This document shows positions 8,258 to 17,536 of a DNA stretch of 64,000 bases, piece by piece (the first letter of the stretch is position 1; each line of letters starts with the position of its first letter). Location of the stretch: assembly GCA_009930475.1 (NCBI GenBank), contig RZYC01000003.1, positions 35,558-99,557 of the forward strand. Direction: 5' to 3'. This DNA comes from Spartobacteria bacterium (GTDB lineage Bacteria > Verrucomicrobiota > Kiritimatiellia > RZYC01). Under the pieces are notes generated by a model. That model was given only the letters and a program-made list of their open reading frames with translations, was not told where the DNA came from and made no database searches. Position numbers and translations under genes: made by a program.

Positions 8258-9271
8258 ATGAGACAAAAACGAATCAAACGAGACCACCTGGCGTACTACC
8301 ACTGCATGTCACGCATTGTCGGACGTGAAATGTTATTGGGCACAGGCGAAAAAGAACACATGCGGCGTTTGATTCGCCGTGTGGAAGGCTTCACAGGCGT
8401 ACATGTTCTAACCTATGCGGTGATGACCAATCACATCCATCTACTATTGGAGGAGCCGGAACGCGATGCTGTGCAGTCAATTACGGATGAAGACCTCGTA
8501 CAGAGACTGAACTGTTTGTATACGGATGCAGAAGTAGGGGAAATTCTACTACGCTGGACAAAATGGGAGATGGACGGTCTGATGGAATTGGTCAAAGAAG
8601 ATAAACAGCGCTATCTGGCACGAATGCACGATATCAGCGAATTTATGAAACAGGTGAAACAGCGTTTTTCCTGCTGGTATAATCGGCACAACGAACGGTA
8701 TGGGACGCTATGGGATCGTCGCTTTAAGAGTGTACTGGTCGAGGATGGGCTGGCACTACGAACCATGGCTGCGTACATTGAGATGAATCCGGTACGGGCC
8801 GGCATCGTGGATGATCCGAAAGCGTATCGGTTTTGCGGACTGGGCGAAGCGATGGGCGGGTCGACTATTGCGAGGCAAGGGATTGTGAAGCTGGCATCGG
8901 GCGTAGAACGACTGGATGATGCTGTCAGGGCTTATGAAAAGGTCGAATTGTGGCATGATGCGTCAACGGTGTATTGGGAACAAATTTTGATGTATGATGA
9001 GATGCGAAAAAATCCCTATTTTGCGATGTTGGACAGGGATATGATTCCAGGCAAACTGAGAAAACGAATGAAAATCTCTGATTTTGAGCGATTACAGTGC
9101 AGAAGCCGCTATTTCTGCGATGGTCAGATCTTAGGCTCCAGAGCATTTGTCGAGGAATTCTTTGACCATAATACGGAGTACTTCGGAGAACATCGAAAAA
9201 CAGGTGCTCGTAAAATGCGCGGAGGCTGGGGCGAAATGTACACGATCCGTGATTTGGGTCAATGGTGCTAA
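8258..9271 (+). CDS. RAYT-like IS200-family transposase (Y1_Tnp), copy 1
   Basis: A 337-residue single-strand DNA transposase of the HUH/Y1 type. Residues H59-I-H61 in TNHIHLLLEEP form the metal-binding HUH motif, and Y141 in CWYNRHNERYG is a candidate catalytic tyrosine. The C-terminal extension of about 180 residues exceeds the core Y1 domain and fits REP-associated tyrosine transposases rather than IS200/IS605 TnpA. It is very similar to copy 2 at 19,787 and clearly homologous to copies 3 and 4. The start codon lies in an inverted repeat, CTCATGA-AG-TCATGAG (8247-8262). It stands alone between the sugar operon and a convergent regulator gene, with no TnpB and no obvious IS ends. The reading frame is intact. 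Confidence 0.9.
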   Translation: MRQKRIKRDHLAYYHCMSRIVGREMLLGTGEKEHMRRLIRRVEGFTGVHVLTYAVMTNHIHLLLEEPERDAVQSITDEDLVQRLNCLYTDAEVGEILLRWTKWEMDGLMELVKEDKQRYLARMHDISEFMKQVKQRFSCWYNRHNERYGTLWDRRFKSVLVEDGLALRTMAAYIEMNPVRAGIVDDPKAYRFCGLGEAMGGSTIARQGIVKLASGVERLDDAVRAYEKVELWHDASTVYWEQILMYDEMRKNPYFAMLDRDMIPGKLRKRMKISDFERLQCRSRYFCDGQILGSRAFVEEFFDHNTEYFGEHRKTGARKMRGGWGEMYTIRDLGQWC

Positions 9272-9293
9272 TCCATGCACCTAATATCATTGA

Positions 9294-10973
9294 TCACCCC
9301 TGCCCCATCTTCTCAAACAGGATACGACTACTCACCTGATCTAGATGGACATGTGCACCGCCATGATAGGTTTTCGCAGTCACCACACGTGCTGAACCGA
9401 GTTGAATGACCACACCCTCGAACAGGACATCGGTCACATCGATCGAAGGAGTTGTCTCAACCACCATGTTGCGCCTGGCATCTTCAATATCCTGACCGAG
9501 AGCCGCCTGCTCCGCGCGTTTTGCAATCAGTTGTTCAACAAAAGTTCGCTGCCGGTCACCAGCATAGGACGGAATGCCCTCAATCGCCTTAATTTCCGAT
9601 AAACGCGGTCCGACCAGCTGCTCCAAGCGGCGCACCTCATCCTGTGCACGATGGAGGTTCGCCTTTAATTCTACCAACTGTTCTTCAACCCGATAGTCTA
9701 TCCCAGCCATCAGAATCGTCGTCACGTCCTGCGCTGCCCCGGCCCGGTTCACCGAAATACATGCCTTGGCAATGCACTTCCCTCCAGTGATGGTTTCTGC
9801 ATCAACACGTCCCAGACTGAAGATATTAGAACCGATACATTCGCCTTCTACATGAATATCTTTTTCTGACTCGATACGTGCATTATAAACGGCTTCGGCT
9901 TTAACATTTCCTGCAGCACGAATCTCGCCTTTTTCTGCACCATGCAACCGATAGACCTGTACTTCGCCATCGCTGATAATACAGCTGTTTCCCATGATGC
10001 CCTTGATTCGCACATCTTTTCCCGCATGAATAGTCTGTCCGCCCGGAAGATCTCCATCAACTCGTACGTCTCCGACAAAACGGATGTCAGACGGCAGCAA
10101 TCCACTTCCGAGAGTCAATGCACTTTCGACTTTCAGAACATTGCGTTCAAGTACGAGCTGCCCGCTGCACAAAGCCCGCAAACAGATCCCTTTCTTATCC
10201 ACTTCCAGCCCCTCTCCAACGGAACAGGCTTTCAAGGATTCCCCGAGACGGGCCACCCATGCACCTCGTATCACTTGCATCATTAGCTCCGGAGCCCCTG
10301 CTTGTGCATCATGAAAAGTGCGAAAACAAAGCTGTCCATCGCAAAGCTCAAGCACAGGTAAGTCATCGGGCATCAAATTCTCTTCGCTGTCAGTCATATC
10401 CATCTGCATGACTGATGCGGCAGCATCCATAAATAAATCGTCATCCACAGACAAATCTACCACCGGTGCTGCTGCTTTATTCTGAACGAATTGCGCACCC
10501 GCCGTTTCTACCGACCTCTTGTTGTCCTCCACCACCGGTTGCCGGCTCAGGTCGATGGGTACGGTTTTGAACGCCGGAACATCAAATCCCAGCGCAATCA
10601 GCTTGGCATACAACACGTCTCGGGTGATCGGCTTCACAATAAACCCATCCGACCGCTCGATGGCCAGCATGATCTGTTCTTTTCCTGAATGAGCCGACAC
10701 CATTAGAATGGTCGATTTTCGAGTCACCGCGCCACTGTATTCCTCCTCTAGATCTCTCATCCGCGACAGAACTTCAAATCCGTTGATACCCGGCATATTG
10801 ATATCAAGACATACAAGATCATATGCCTGACCGGTTCGCAATGCCTGCTCAAACCGCTCCACGCCGCTTAATCCTTCATCCGCATCATGCACTGTGCCCA
10901 GAACAGATAGATATTTATGCAGAATCATTCTGTTCATGGGAAAATCATCAACCACCAGCGACCTAATTGCCAT
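9294..10973 (-). CDS. Response regulator receiver fused to DUF342 (FapA-like) domain
   Basis: About 560 residues. The N-terminal receiver domain (residues 1-130) has the acidic pair VVDDF, the phospho-acceptor Asp in CLDINMPG and the Lys in IVKPIT. After a low-complexity linker (about 150-210) comes a DUF342/FapA-type region with repeated short beta-strand units (for example IHAGKDVRIKG, IRAAGNVKAEA, IESEKDIHVEG), then a coiled coil around residues 430-500. FapA-like proteins are polymerising or scaffold proteins of uncertain biochemical role; linking one to a receiver suggests phosphorylation-controlled assembly, which is inference. The start at 10973 (MAIRSLVVDDF) was preferred over an in-frame one 10 codons earlier because receivers begin directly before the DD pair. 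No kinase is adjacent. Confidence 0.85.
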   Translation of the reverse strand: MAIRSLVVDDFPMNRMILHKYLSVLGTVHDADEGLSGVERFEQALRTGQAYDLVCLDINMPGINGFEVLSRMRDLEEEYSGAVTRKSTILMVSAHSGKEQIMLAIERSDGFIVKPITRDVLYAKLIALGFDVPAFKTVPIDLSRQPVVEDNKRSVETAGAQFVQNKAAAPVVDLSVDDDLFMDAAASVMQMDMTDSEENLMPDDLPVLELCDGQLCFRTFHDAQAGAPELMMQVIRGAWVARLGESLKACSVGEGLEVDKKGICLRALCSGQLVLERNVLKVESALTLGSGLLPSDIRFVGDVRVDGDLPGGQTIHAGKDVRIKGIMGNSCIISDGEVQVYRLHGAEKGEIRAAGNVKAEAVYNARIESEKDIHVEGECIGSNIFSLGRVDAETITGGKCIAKACISVNRAGAAQDVTTILMAGIDYRVEEQLVELKANLHRAQDEVRRLEQLVGPRLSEIKAIEGIPSYAGDRQRTFVEQLIAKRAEQAALGQDIEDARRNMVVETTPSIDVTDVLFEGVVIQLGSARVVTAKTYHGGAHVHLDQVSSRILFEKMGQG

Positions 10974-11095
10974 AATATTACCATCCTCATTTATTCGATA
11001 CACCGATACTACTTCGCTCGGAGCTTTTTGTCCATATTGTAGATGTCTGTTTTGCAGGCTTGTAAAACGAATCGGAACGGCTATTATGCACGCCT

Positions 11096-12214
11096 ATGAA
11101 ATTAATAGACAAATACCTGCTGAGAGCATTCTTCGTACCCTTTCTGTACTGCGTGATCGCGTTCACCATGATTTTTGTGATTTTTGACCTCTTCAATAAC
11201 CTATCGGATTTCCTTGAGGCGAAAACCAACGGATGGCTCATTGCGCAGTATTATGTCTATGTCATCCCTTCCGTTTTTGTCTATATCGTTCCTACATCCC
11301 TGATGCTTTCCCTGCTTTATGTGCTGAGCAACATGACGAAAAACAATGAACTGACCGCCATGCGGGCCAGCGGGGTCAGTCTGTACCGCCTGATGCAGCC
11401 CTTCATTATTTTTGGATTTCTAATCAGCATATCCGTGGCCATTGTCAACGAGACCGTAGGACCGTGGTCAGCCTACTGGACAGACCAATTTGTGAAAGCG
11501 GAAAAGCATAAACACGAATACAACATCTACATGGCCCACAATCTGGCACTTAAAAATACAAAAAACTACCGCGAATGGTTCATCGGTGTTTTTAATACAA
11601 AAACCTTTGAAATGCAGAATGTACGCATTATTCAGCAGCGGCCTGACGGCTCTGATTCTGCCAAGATATGGGCAAAAAAAGCCCAGTGGCTGGACGGAGA
11701 ATGGTGGTTGTCTGACGTTATTCGGCAAGATTATCGCGCCAATGGCCGACCGTCCGGCGGCCCCAGGAATCTGGGTATGGGGGAGCGCACCAAAGCTGTT
11801 CCCATGCCAGAACTCACCGAGCGACCGGAAGATTTTCTTAATGAACGCAAGGATGCCCGCGATAATCCTGAGCAATTTTCTTCGCGGGAACTGATGCAGT
11901 ATATCGAACGGCATCGGGATTTTTCTCAAAAAGTCCGCGCACGTGTATACACTGATTTTTACAGCCGTATGGCCATGCCGTGGACCTGCCTGATCGTCGT
12001 ACTGCTTGGCATTCCTTTTGGATCTCACACGGCGCGCAAAGGCGCCATTCTAGGTATATCCCTCGCTCTGGCACTGTTTTTCAGTTACTACGCTCTAATA
12101 AATGTATGCGTCGCACTGGGAAAAGGACAGTATGTGACACCATGGCTTGCCGCCTGGTTTCCCAACATACTGTTTTTTGGATTGGGCAGTATACTGGTGT
12201 ATCGGATGAGGTGA
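11096..12214 (+). CDS. LptF/LptG-family lipopolysaccharide export permease
   Basis: A 372-residue YjgP/YjgQ-family inner-membrane protein that, with LptB and LptC, extracts lipopolysaccharide and passes it to the periplasmic bridge. It begins MKLIDKYLLRAFFVPFL, the usual start of LptF/LptG, has an N-terminal group of membrane helices (to about residue 120), a periplasmic jellyroll-like region (about 130-285) and three C-terminal helices from about residue 295 (MPWTCLIVVLLGIPFG). Only one family member is present here; whether it is LptF or LptG cannot be decided. Its presence argues for a Gram-negative outer membrane. The promoter region is shared divergently with the receiver-DUF342 gene (10974-11095). 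Confidence 0.92.
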   Translation: MKLIDKYLLRAFFVPFLYCVIAFTMIFVIFDLFNNLSDFLEAKTNGWLIAQYYVYVIPSVFVYIVPTSLMLSLLYVLSNMTKNNELTAMRASGVSLYRLMQPFIIFGFLISISVAIVNETVGPWSAYWTDQFVKAEKHKHEYNIYMAHNLALKNTKNYREWFIGVFNTKTFEMQNVRIIQQRPDGSDSAKIWAKKAQWLDGEWWLSDVIRQDYRANGRPSGGPRNLGMGERTKAVPMPELTERPEDFLNERKDARDNPEQFSSRELMQYIERHRDFSQKVRARVYTDFYSRMAMPWTCLIVVLLGIPFGSHTARKGAILGISLALALFFSYYALINVCVALGKGQYVTPWLAAWFPNILFFGLGSILVYRMR

Positions 12215-12286
12215 ATTTGCTCGACAACCCGTCTCTTTCGATTTTTTATAACTATTCAATGATGAATATGAAATTAGGCAAAACGC

Positions 12287-14308
12287 ATGGTTACATTTAT
12301 AAATAATAATGACAGCCCGGTTATCCGGCATTTCAATCGCCCACATCCTTCGTATTCTCCCGATACACGAGGCGAACAGGAATCACCCGCTCCCCGGCGG
12401 AATTTCTCCCCGAAGGACGATGCGACGCCTGAGGCGGCACCACAGCAAACCAGCGAAAGCCCTGTCGGGAATGACACACCTGCTCCGCAGCATCATCCGC
12501 ACTCCCGCCCTCCCAGAGTGGTTGTAGAGGAAAAAGTGCAAAGTCAGGAAGATGAAGCCTTGCGACATCGCCGCCGGCGCCCTCGCAGAAAGAAAATCAT
12601 TAACAATGAGCCTGAATCGGCAACCACGCGCGAGTCCGAGGAGTCTATCGCTAATCCGGTTCAACAGAAGGATGCTCCTGCCGCTGAAGAGACCTCACAA
12701 CCAGCACTGGAGGGAGCCTCGGAAACAGCAGAAACTGCGGCATCCGCATCGCATCGTCCCCGTTCTTCCAATCGCCGCCGCACACCCCGGTCACGCAGAA
12801 ATCCAAAAAAACAGGTTCCGGGCGACGAAACGGCACCGGCTGAAACAGCAGACACAGAAGGCACCATTGATGCACCCGCAGAGATCGTGGCAGACGTTCC
12901 AGCTCCGGAAACAGCAGCGGAGCAAGCCGATGACATCCCCGCAGAACCTGAATGGCATCAGGATCTGTTCATCGTGCCCGAGCAGGAAGGCAAAACCCGT
13001 TTCCATGATTTATCACTCCCTCCAACTGTGATGCATTCCATTGCTGATCTGGGCTGGACCTACTGTACGCCGATTCAGGCCGATGCGCTGCCTCCAACAC
13101 TGGCAGGCAGAGACTGCACTGGCAGAGCACAGACCGGCACGGGGAAAACGGCCGCATTCCTGCTCGCCATTCTGCATCGTCTGATTGAAAATCCGCTGAC
13201 GGATTCGCGAGCCGACGGACACCCCAGAGCACTGATTATCGCCCCGACCCGTGAACTCGTGCAACAGATCGAACAGGATGCGATCAAACTTTGCAGTCAC
13301 TCAAAGATTCATATGGTCTCGGTGTACGGCGGCGCGAGTTATATCAAACAGAAGGATGACATTGAAAGCGCACCGCTGGACATAGTGATTGCTACACCGG
13401 GCCGTCTGATTGATCTGTGTCGCAATAAAGTACTGAATCTACAGCAGGTCGAGATGATGATCATTGACGAAGCGGATCGTATGCTGGATATGGGATTTAT
13501 TCCCGATGTCCGCAGAATCGTCCGCATGACCCCGCCGCGGAATCGCCGTCAAACATTGCTGTTCAGCGCAACATTGTCGCCGGAAGTCCTGCGACTGGCC
13601 GAACATTGGCTCGAAAATCCCGTAAGCATTGAAGTCGAACCGGAATCAGTGGCGGTGAAATCAGTGGAACAGCATATGTACATTGTGGAAAACAACCGCA
13701 AAATGTCGTTGCTTTATCATATCCTCAGCGTAGAAAAACCGGAACGTGCTATCATTTTTGCGAATCGGCGCGATCAGGTATTCAACCTTTGCGTCACCTT
13801 GAAAGAACTGGGCATTAACTGCGATATGATCTCCGGTGCACTGACCCAGAACAAGCGGGAAAAAACACTGCATCGCTTTAAAGATGGATCAACAACAGTA
13901 CTGGTGGCCACCGATGTGGCAGGTCGCGGACTGCACGTGGATGCCATCAGTCATGTGATTAACTATAATCTGCCTACAGATCCGGAAGATTACGTGCATC
14001 GTATTGGGCGTACAGGACGCGCCGGGGCTCTCGGTAAATCCATCAGTTTTGCCTGTGAGGAAGATTCCTTCTATATCCCGGATATCGAAGAATATCTTGG
14101 CGAAGAAATTAAATGCGAACGTCCCGATGATTCCTGGTTCCCGGAGTTGCCGAAAATCAAAAAACGGAAAAAAGTGTACGGGCAAACCGGTGATAGCTCC
14201 CGTTCCGGATCAAAAAGAGGCCGTTCCTCATCCAGACGTCCCCAGCAGCGTGCACCCAGACAAAAATCGTCAAATGCGCCTGCCAAGGATAATAACGACG
14301 CACAATAA
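12287..14308 (+). CDS. DEAD-box ATP-dependent RNA helicase with long disordered N terminus
   Basis: 673 residues. The first 230 or so are low-complexity (Pro, Glu, Ala and Arg/Lys-rich patches), followed by a standard helicase core of RhlE/RhlB type: Q-motif CTPIQADALP, motif I AQTGTGKT (about residue 280), IDEADRMLD (about 393), SAT (about 427) and HRIGRTGRAG (about 570). A basic Ser/Arg-rich tail ends the protein. It unwinds structured RNA in ribosome assembly or mRNA turnover; the basic and acidic tails probably mediate RNA or degradosome contacts (inference). The next gene begins 14 bases after the stop, so the two are probably co-transcribed. Confidence 0.93.
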   Translation: MVTFINNNDSPVIRHFNRPHPSYSPDTRGEQESPAPRRNFSPKDDATPEAAPQQTSESPVGNDTPAPQHHPHSRPPRVVVEEKVQSQEDEALRHRRRRPRRKKIINNEPESATTRESEESIANPVQQKDAPAAEETSQPALEGASETAETAASASHRPRSSNRRRTPRSRRNPKKQVPGDETAPAETADTEGTIDAPAEIVADVPAPETAAEQADDIPAEPEWHQDLFIVPEQEGKTRFHDLSLPPTVMHSIADLGWTYCTPIQADALPPTLAGRDCTGRAQTGTGKTAAFLLAILHRLIENPLTDSRADGHPRALIIAPTRELVQQIEQDAIKLCSHSKIHMVSVYGGASYIKQKDDIESAPLDIVIATPGRLIDLCRNKVLNLQQVEMMIIDEADRMLDMGFIPDVRRIVRMTPPRNRRQTLLFSATLSPEVLRLAEHWLENPVSIEVEPESVAVKSVEQHMYIVENNRKMSLLYHILSVEKPERAIIFANRRDQVFNLCVTLKELGINCDMISGALTQNKREKTLHRFKDGSTTVLVATDVAGRGLHVDAISHVINYNLPTDPEDYVHRIGRTGRAGALGKSISFACEEDSFYIPDIEEYLGEEIKCERPDDSWFPELPKIKKRKKVYGQTGDSSRSGSKRGRSSSRRPQQRAPRQKSSNAPAKDNNDAQ

Positions 14309-14322
14309 ACGCGTAATCCATC

Positions 14323-15180
14323 ATGAATCTTTCGATTCTGTTGTTGTTTATCGATGGGTTCGGCATCGGAAAGGAGGGGCATAACAATCCCGTCAGTGCC
14401 TTTCCCCTTCTTTTCGATATCTGCTCAAGGGCAATCCCTCTGGATGCCACATTGGGCATCCCCGGCGTGCCGCAGAGTGCCACCGGACAAACCACCCTCT
14501 TTACCGGCGTTAATGCGTCCAAGACCATCGGACGGCATGAAGAGGGTTTTCCGGGAAGTGCATTGCGCCAACTGATTATCCAAAAGAATCTCTTTTCAAT
14601 GCTTCGCGAAAAAAAGCGGCGAGTCACCTTTGCCAATGCCTATTTTGTGGCGCAGTCTACCGATATTCATCTTATCCGGCATAAGTCAGTGACCACCCTC
14701 ATGACGTGGCATACATTGGGACGCCTTCGCACCGTATCCGACTTATTGCAAAATGATGCCTGTTATCAGGATCTGACCAGAGAAATGCTCAGGGAACGTC
14801 AATACACCGGCCCGCTGGTCTCGCCTGAAACGTCAGCAGAACATTTATTCCGCCTGGCCATGCTCCACGATCTCACCCTCTTTGAGTTCTTTCTTACCGA
14901 TCGCGCCGGCCATAAAATGAATCGTGATTACACCATGGATGTGCTGGGACGACTAGAACTGTTTCTGCAAACCCTGCATCGACTCAATCGACTCACCATG
15001 ACCCCGTTGACCATAGTACTCACAAGTGATCACGGGAATATCGAAGCGGCGGATCATCGGCATCACACCCTCAATCCCGTCCCCTTCTACTGCACGGGGT
15101 CACAGGCTGCGCAGCTGACCGCACAGCCGCTCCATTCGCTTCAGGACGTCACCCCGGCACTGATGCAGCTGTTTGACTGA
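14323..15180 (+). CDS. Alkaline-phosphatase-superfamily metalloenzyme (phosphoglycerate mutase-like)
   Basis: A 285-residue protein with the metal-binding pattern of the alkaline phosphatase superfamily: LLFIDGFGIG at the N terminus, ATGQTTLFTG containing the probable Thr/Ser nucleophile, DRAGHKMN, and TSDHGNIE followed by HHT near the C terminus. It is much shorter than cofactor-independent phosphoglycerate mutase (about 510 residues) and lacks its inserted phosphotransferase domain, so it belongs to a short metalloenzyme group whose substrate I do not know. The ATG at 14323 follows the helicase stop closely. Confidence 0.8.
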   Translation: MNLSILLLFIDGFGIGKEGHNNPVSAFPLLFDICSRAIPLDATLGIPGVPQSATGQTTLFTGVNASKTIGRHEEGFPGSALRQLIIQKNLFSMLREKKRRVTFANAYFVAQSTDIHLIRHKSVTTLMTWHTLGRLRTVSDLLQNDACYQDLTREMLRERQYTGPLVSPETSAEHLFRLAMLHDLTLFEFFLTDRAGHKMNRDYTMDVLGRLELFLQTLHRLNRLTMTPLTIVLTSDHGNIEAADHRHHTLNPVPFYCTGSQAAQLTAQPLHSLQDVTPALMQLFD

Positions 15181-15216
15181 TCATTGCAGCCATTTCGCCT
15201 GACACCGATATGATGA

Positions 15217-15705
15217 TTACTCCGCTTGCTCCTTGATGAGTTCGACATACAAATCCAGCACACTCTTCATCACCGCAATAACCATAGCATCCTCTTCAAC
15301 CTGACCGGTAACCCCTTGGCTGCGAAGGTGGCCAAGCAGATAATTCAAAAGTTCCGGTTCAGGATAGCTCTCATACATCAGCGACCATGAATCGCGGTCT
15401 GTTTCCTTTTCGAGATAAGCCATCATGTCGATAAATCGTTTGAACGCCACACCCATGTCCTCATCCGTGATCTCTCGCATAGGCGATGAAGACACATGAC
15501 CCACATAGGTATGCAGAATAAGCAGCACTTGAATGGCGCAATAAACCTTTTCAACTTCAATCTCCTGCTCCTGCAATGCGACGACAGAAAAAAACAGTAC
15601 AGGCTGTTCCTCTTCAACCAGTGTCAATCTTTCTTCAAATGCTTCAGCATCCAGTGTCATCACTTCATCAATAATCGCTTGTAAAACAACATCTTTATCT
15701 GTCAT
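15217..15705 (-). CDS. Hypothetical acidic protein
   Basis: A 162-residue, strongly acidic, predicted all-helical soluble protein with no signal peptide or membrane segment and no motif I recognise. It has a good ribosome site (AAGGGG about 8 bases before the ATG at 15705). It faces the metalloenzyme gene convergently (36-base gap) and lies downstream of the pseudopilin operon, 42 bases after gspK, so it may be the last gene of that transcript. Confidence 0.75.
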   Translation of the reverse strand: MTDKDVVLQAIIDEVMTLDAEAFEERLTLVEEEQPVLFFSVVALQEQEIEVEKVYCAIQVLLILHTYVGHVSSSPMREITDEDMGVAFKRFIDMMAYLEKETDRDSWSLMYESYPEPELLNYLLGHLRSQGVTGQVEEDAMVIAVMKSVLDLYVELIKEQAE

Positions 15706-15747
15706 TGCTTACCCCTTCGTGGTCATGTTAATTAGTTCATTGGCTAC

Positions 15748-16836
15748 TTAATCCATGGATTCCTCGCGCCAGTACTTTGTCGTAACCCCCGCAGCCTCAG
15801 ATACTTCAAAAATACACCAGACACCATACCGCAAATCGCCTACTTCCCCGATAGATATTACACGTAAATATTGGGTATCCCTGACCGTGAGCTTCTTTTT
15901 TACTTCCTCATCCAGCCCCAGCATGTCTGCAATCTCTTCAACGGAGCCCCATCCATCATCAGTCGTGCCTTCCAACCCGTCAACTCCACCACGAGATGCC
16001 AGTATCTGATCTACCGTAAATTCGTCAATTCCCGGAATCGACAACAAGACTTCACGCGATGCACTGTTGATATTCACCTTGCCGTCGCCCCATGTGGTCA
16101 GCCATTTTGCCATTCCCTGAATACGATCGTCTTCGTCTTCCAGCTCAAAACTGCGTGGTGTTCCAAACAGTATTTCCTGACTAAATCCCTTTACCAGCAG
16201 CAGTTCATCCACAGTATCCAGCGGAGCATTTTTTACCTCGTAACCCGCTTCCTCATAATAAGAATCATCGGATTCGGCACCGTTCAACTGCTTGAAATCA
16301 TTTTCGTCGATCCAGTCCGTCAGACAGTCGATCATTTCATCCCATTCATCATCCGGCACATTCGCCTGATCTAACAGCTCCTCCCATTCATCTTTGGTCA
16401 GCGTATTGATGTTTCGACGCCCCTTTTCCGGTACAATCGATAAACGGAAAGTTCCCCCGCCCATTTCTCTGGAATAGGTTGCGGATGATCCCCGCTTCAG
16501 TCGAACGGCCCCGTCTGTCAACTGCCTATCCGATCCCGCTTCTCCTTCACCCGTTTCGGATACATCGGCTATCTTGCCAATAATCAGCTTACCGAATTCT
16601 ACCCCCGCCCGTGACAGATACATCGCTTTGAGCCGTTTACGCTGATAGGACGTAATCCCAGACTCAATATGCATATCAAAGGCAAAGGATCCGATCAGCA
16701 TGGATAAAATAAGCAAAACCCATAACGCCACGATCAGTGCCGATCCGCCGGCCCCCCCGCTTTTGGACGCAAAAGGCCTTTTTGAAAAGTTCCAATGATT
16801 GGAACTTTTTGAAATCGCTGTTTTTATGCCTTTCAT
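15748..16836 (-). CDS. Type II secretion minor pseudopilin GspK-like
   Basis: A 362-residue GspK-family protein. The hydrophobic segment ALIVALWVLLILSMLIGSFAF (residues about 33-53) lies behind a short basic leader, as in prepilin-type signal sequences. The large C-terminal part holds two helix-hairpin-helix-like SAM segments (around INTLTKDEWEELLDQ and VNINSASREVLLSIPGIDE), the hallmark of GspK. It caps the pseudopilus tip with GspI and GspJ, encoded immediately upstream. The leader is unusually long because it contains the 15-bp palindrome (16790-16804, translated SSNHWNF); an alternative downstream start cannot be excluded. Confidence 0.87.
   Translation of the reverse strand: MKGIKTAISKSSNHWNFSKRPFASKSGGAGGSALIVALWVLLILSMLIGSFAFDMHIESGITSYQRKRLKAMYLSRAGVEFGKLIIGKIADVSETGEGEAGSDRQLTDGAVRLKRGSSATYSREMGGGTFRLSIVPEKGRRNINTLTKDEWEELLDQANVPDDEWDEMIDCLTDWIDENDFKQLNGAESDDSYYEEAGYEVKNAPLDTVDELLLVKGFSQEILFGTPRSFELEDEDDRIQGMAKWLTTWGDGKVNINSASREVLLSIPGIDEFTVDQILASRGGVDGLEGTTDDGWGSVEEIADMLGLDEEVKKKLTVRDTQYLRVISIGEVGDLRYGVWCIFEVSEAAGVTTKYWREESMD
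16785..16809. repeat. Palindrome TTCCAATGATTGGAA, single copy in gspK leader
   Basis: A 25-base palindrome (12-base arms around a central base at 16797; core 16790-16804) near the 5' end of the gspK gene. The core is identical to those at 26,787-26,875 and 50,105-50,181. Its arms are flanked by AAAAG/CTTTT, so the RNA could form a strong hairpin close to the start codon. Confidence 0.9.
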
Positions 16837-16843
16837 GCGTTTT

Positions 16844-17536
16844 TTAAGGATTGTCCTTACCCTTCGCCCTATCTTGATTCGCCGCTTCCTGACCGCCCAG
16901 AGGAATGGGGATCACTCGCTTGAGTTCTACAGGATCACCATATTCTTCCAGCGGCTCCATCGTTAGAACAATGGAGACTACGGCAGGTATTTCGTTGGTT
17001 TTCTCCCAGTCGTCTTCCCATGTATCGCTCTCCTGATCGTACCACTGGCAGTCCAGTCCTTTGACCTCGGTAGAGACGTACCAGGGATCCACATCGTCGT
17101 CTTCCATATCGGTTGCCATATGCGGATAGGCTCGCACGGCCACCGCCGTATCGCCATCGTCATTTTCTTCGATGGTGATTGAAATCCGATGCAGCCCGCG
17201 ATTGAGCACGCTGTCCCTCGGCAAAAAGGCGGAACTGGATGTCACCCAGCTGATGCTGTCTTCTGCATAGCCTCTGCCGCCATGATCTTCTAGGCGAAAA
17301 CCATAAGTCCCGCCTGCCGACGGAAAATAGGCCGCCGAACGCAACCCCGACACCAGCTGATTCATCACAAAATCGCCGTGATGCAGGTCATCCAGCAAGG
17401 CCGTTCCTCGTTGCCATGACTTCAAAACCGTGACAAATGTGCCGACAATAATGGACATGGCCGTCACCAGCAGTGCCATCGCCACCAGCAGTTCCAGCAG
17501 AGTAAATCCACCTCGCTGAACACCCCTCGCTGTCAT
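16844..17536 (-). CDS. Type II secretion minor pseudopilin GspJ-like
   Basis: About 230 residues with a prepilin leader of type RGGFTLLELLVAMALLVTAM (residues about 8-27): Gly at the cleavage position, Phe +1 and Glu +5. The rest is a beta-rich acidic domain as in GspJ. The start at 17536 gives a short basic leader and a 4-base ATGA overlap with the upstream gspI gene; a longer in-frame start 48 codons upstream would put the cleavage site far from the N terminus. The order I-J-K matches the usual minor pseudopilin set. No major pseudopilin, ATPase or secretin gene is in the window. Confidence 0.85.
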   Translation of the reverse strand: MTARGVQRGGFTLLELLVAMALLVTAMSIIVGTFVTVLKSWQRGTALLDDLHHGDFVMNQLVSGLRSAAYFPSAGGTYGFRLEDHGGRGYAEDSISWVTSSSAFLPRDSVLNRGLHRISITIEENDDGDTAVAVRAYPHMATDMEDDDVDPWYVSTEVKGLDCQWYDQESDTWEDDWEKTNEIPAVVSIVLTMEPLEEYGDPVELKRVIPIPLGGQEAANQDRAKGKDNP

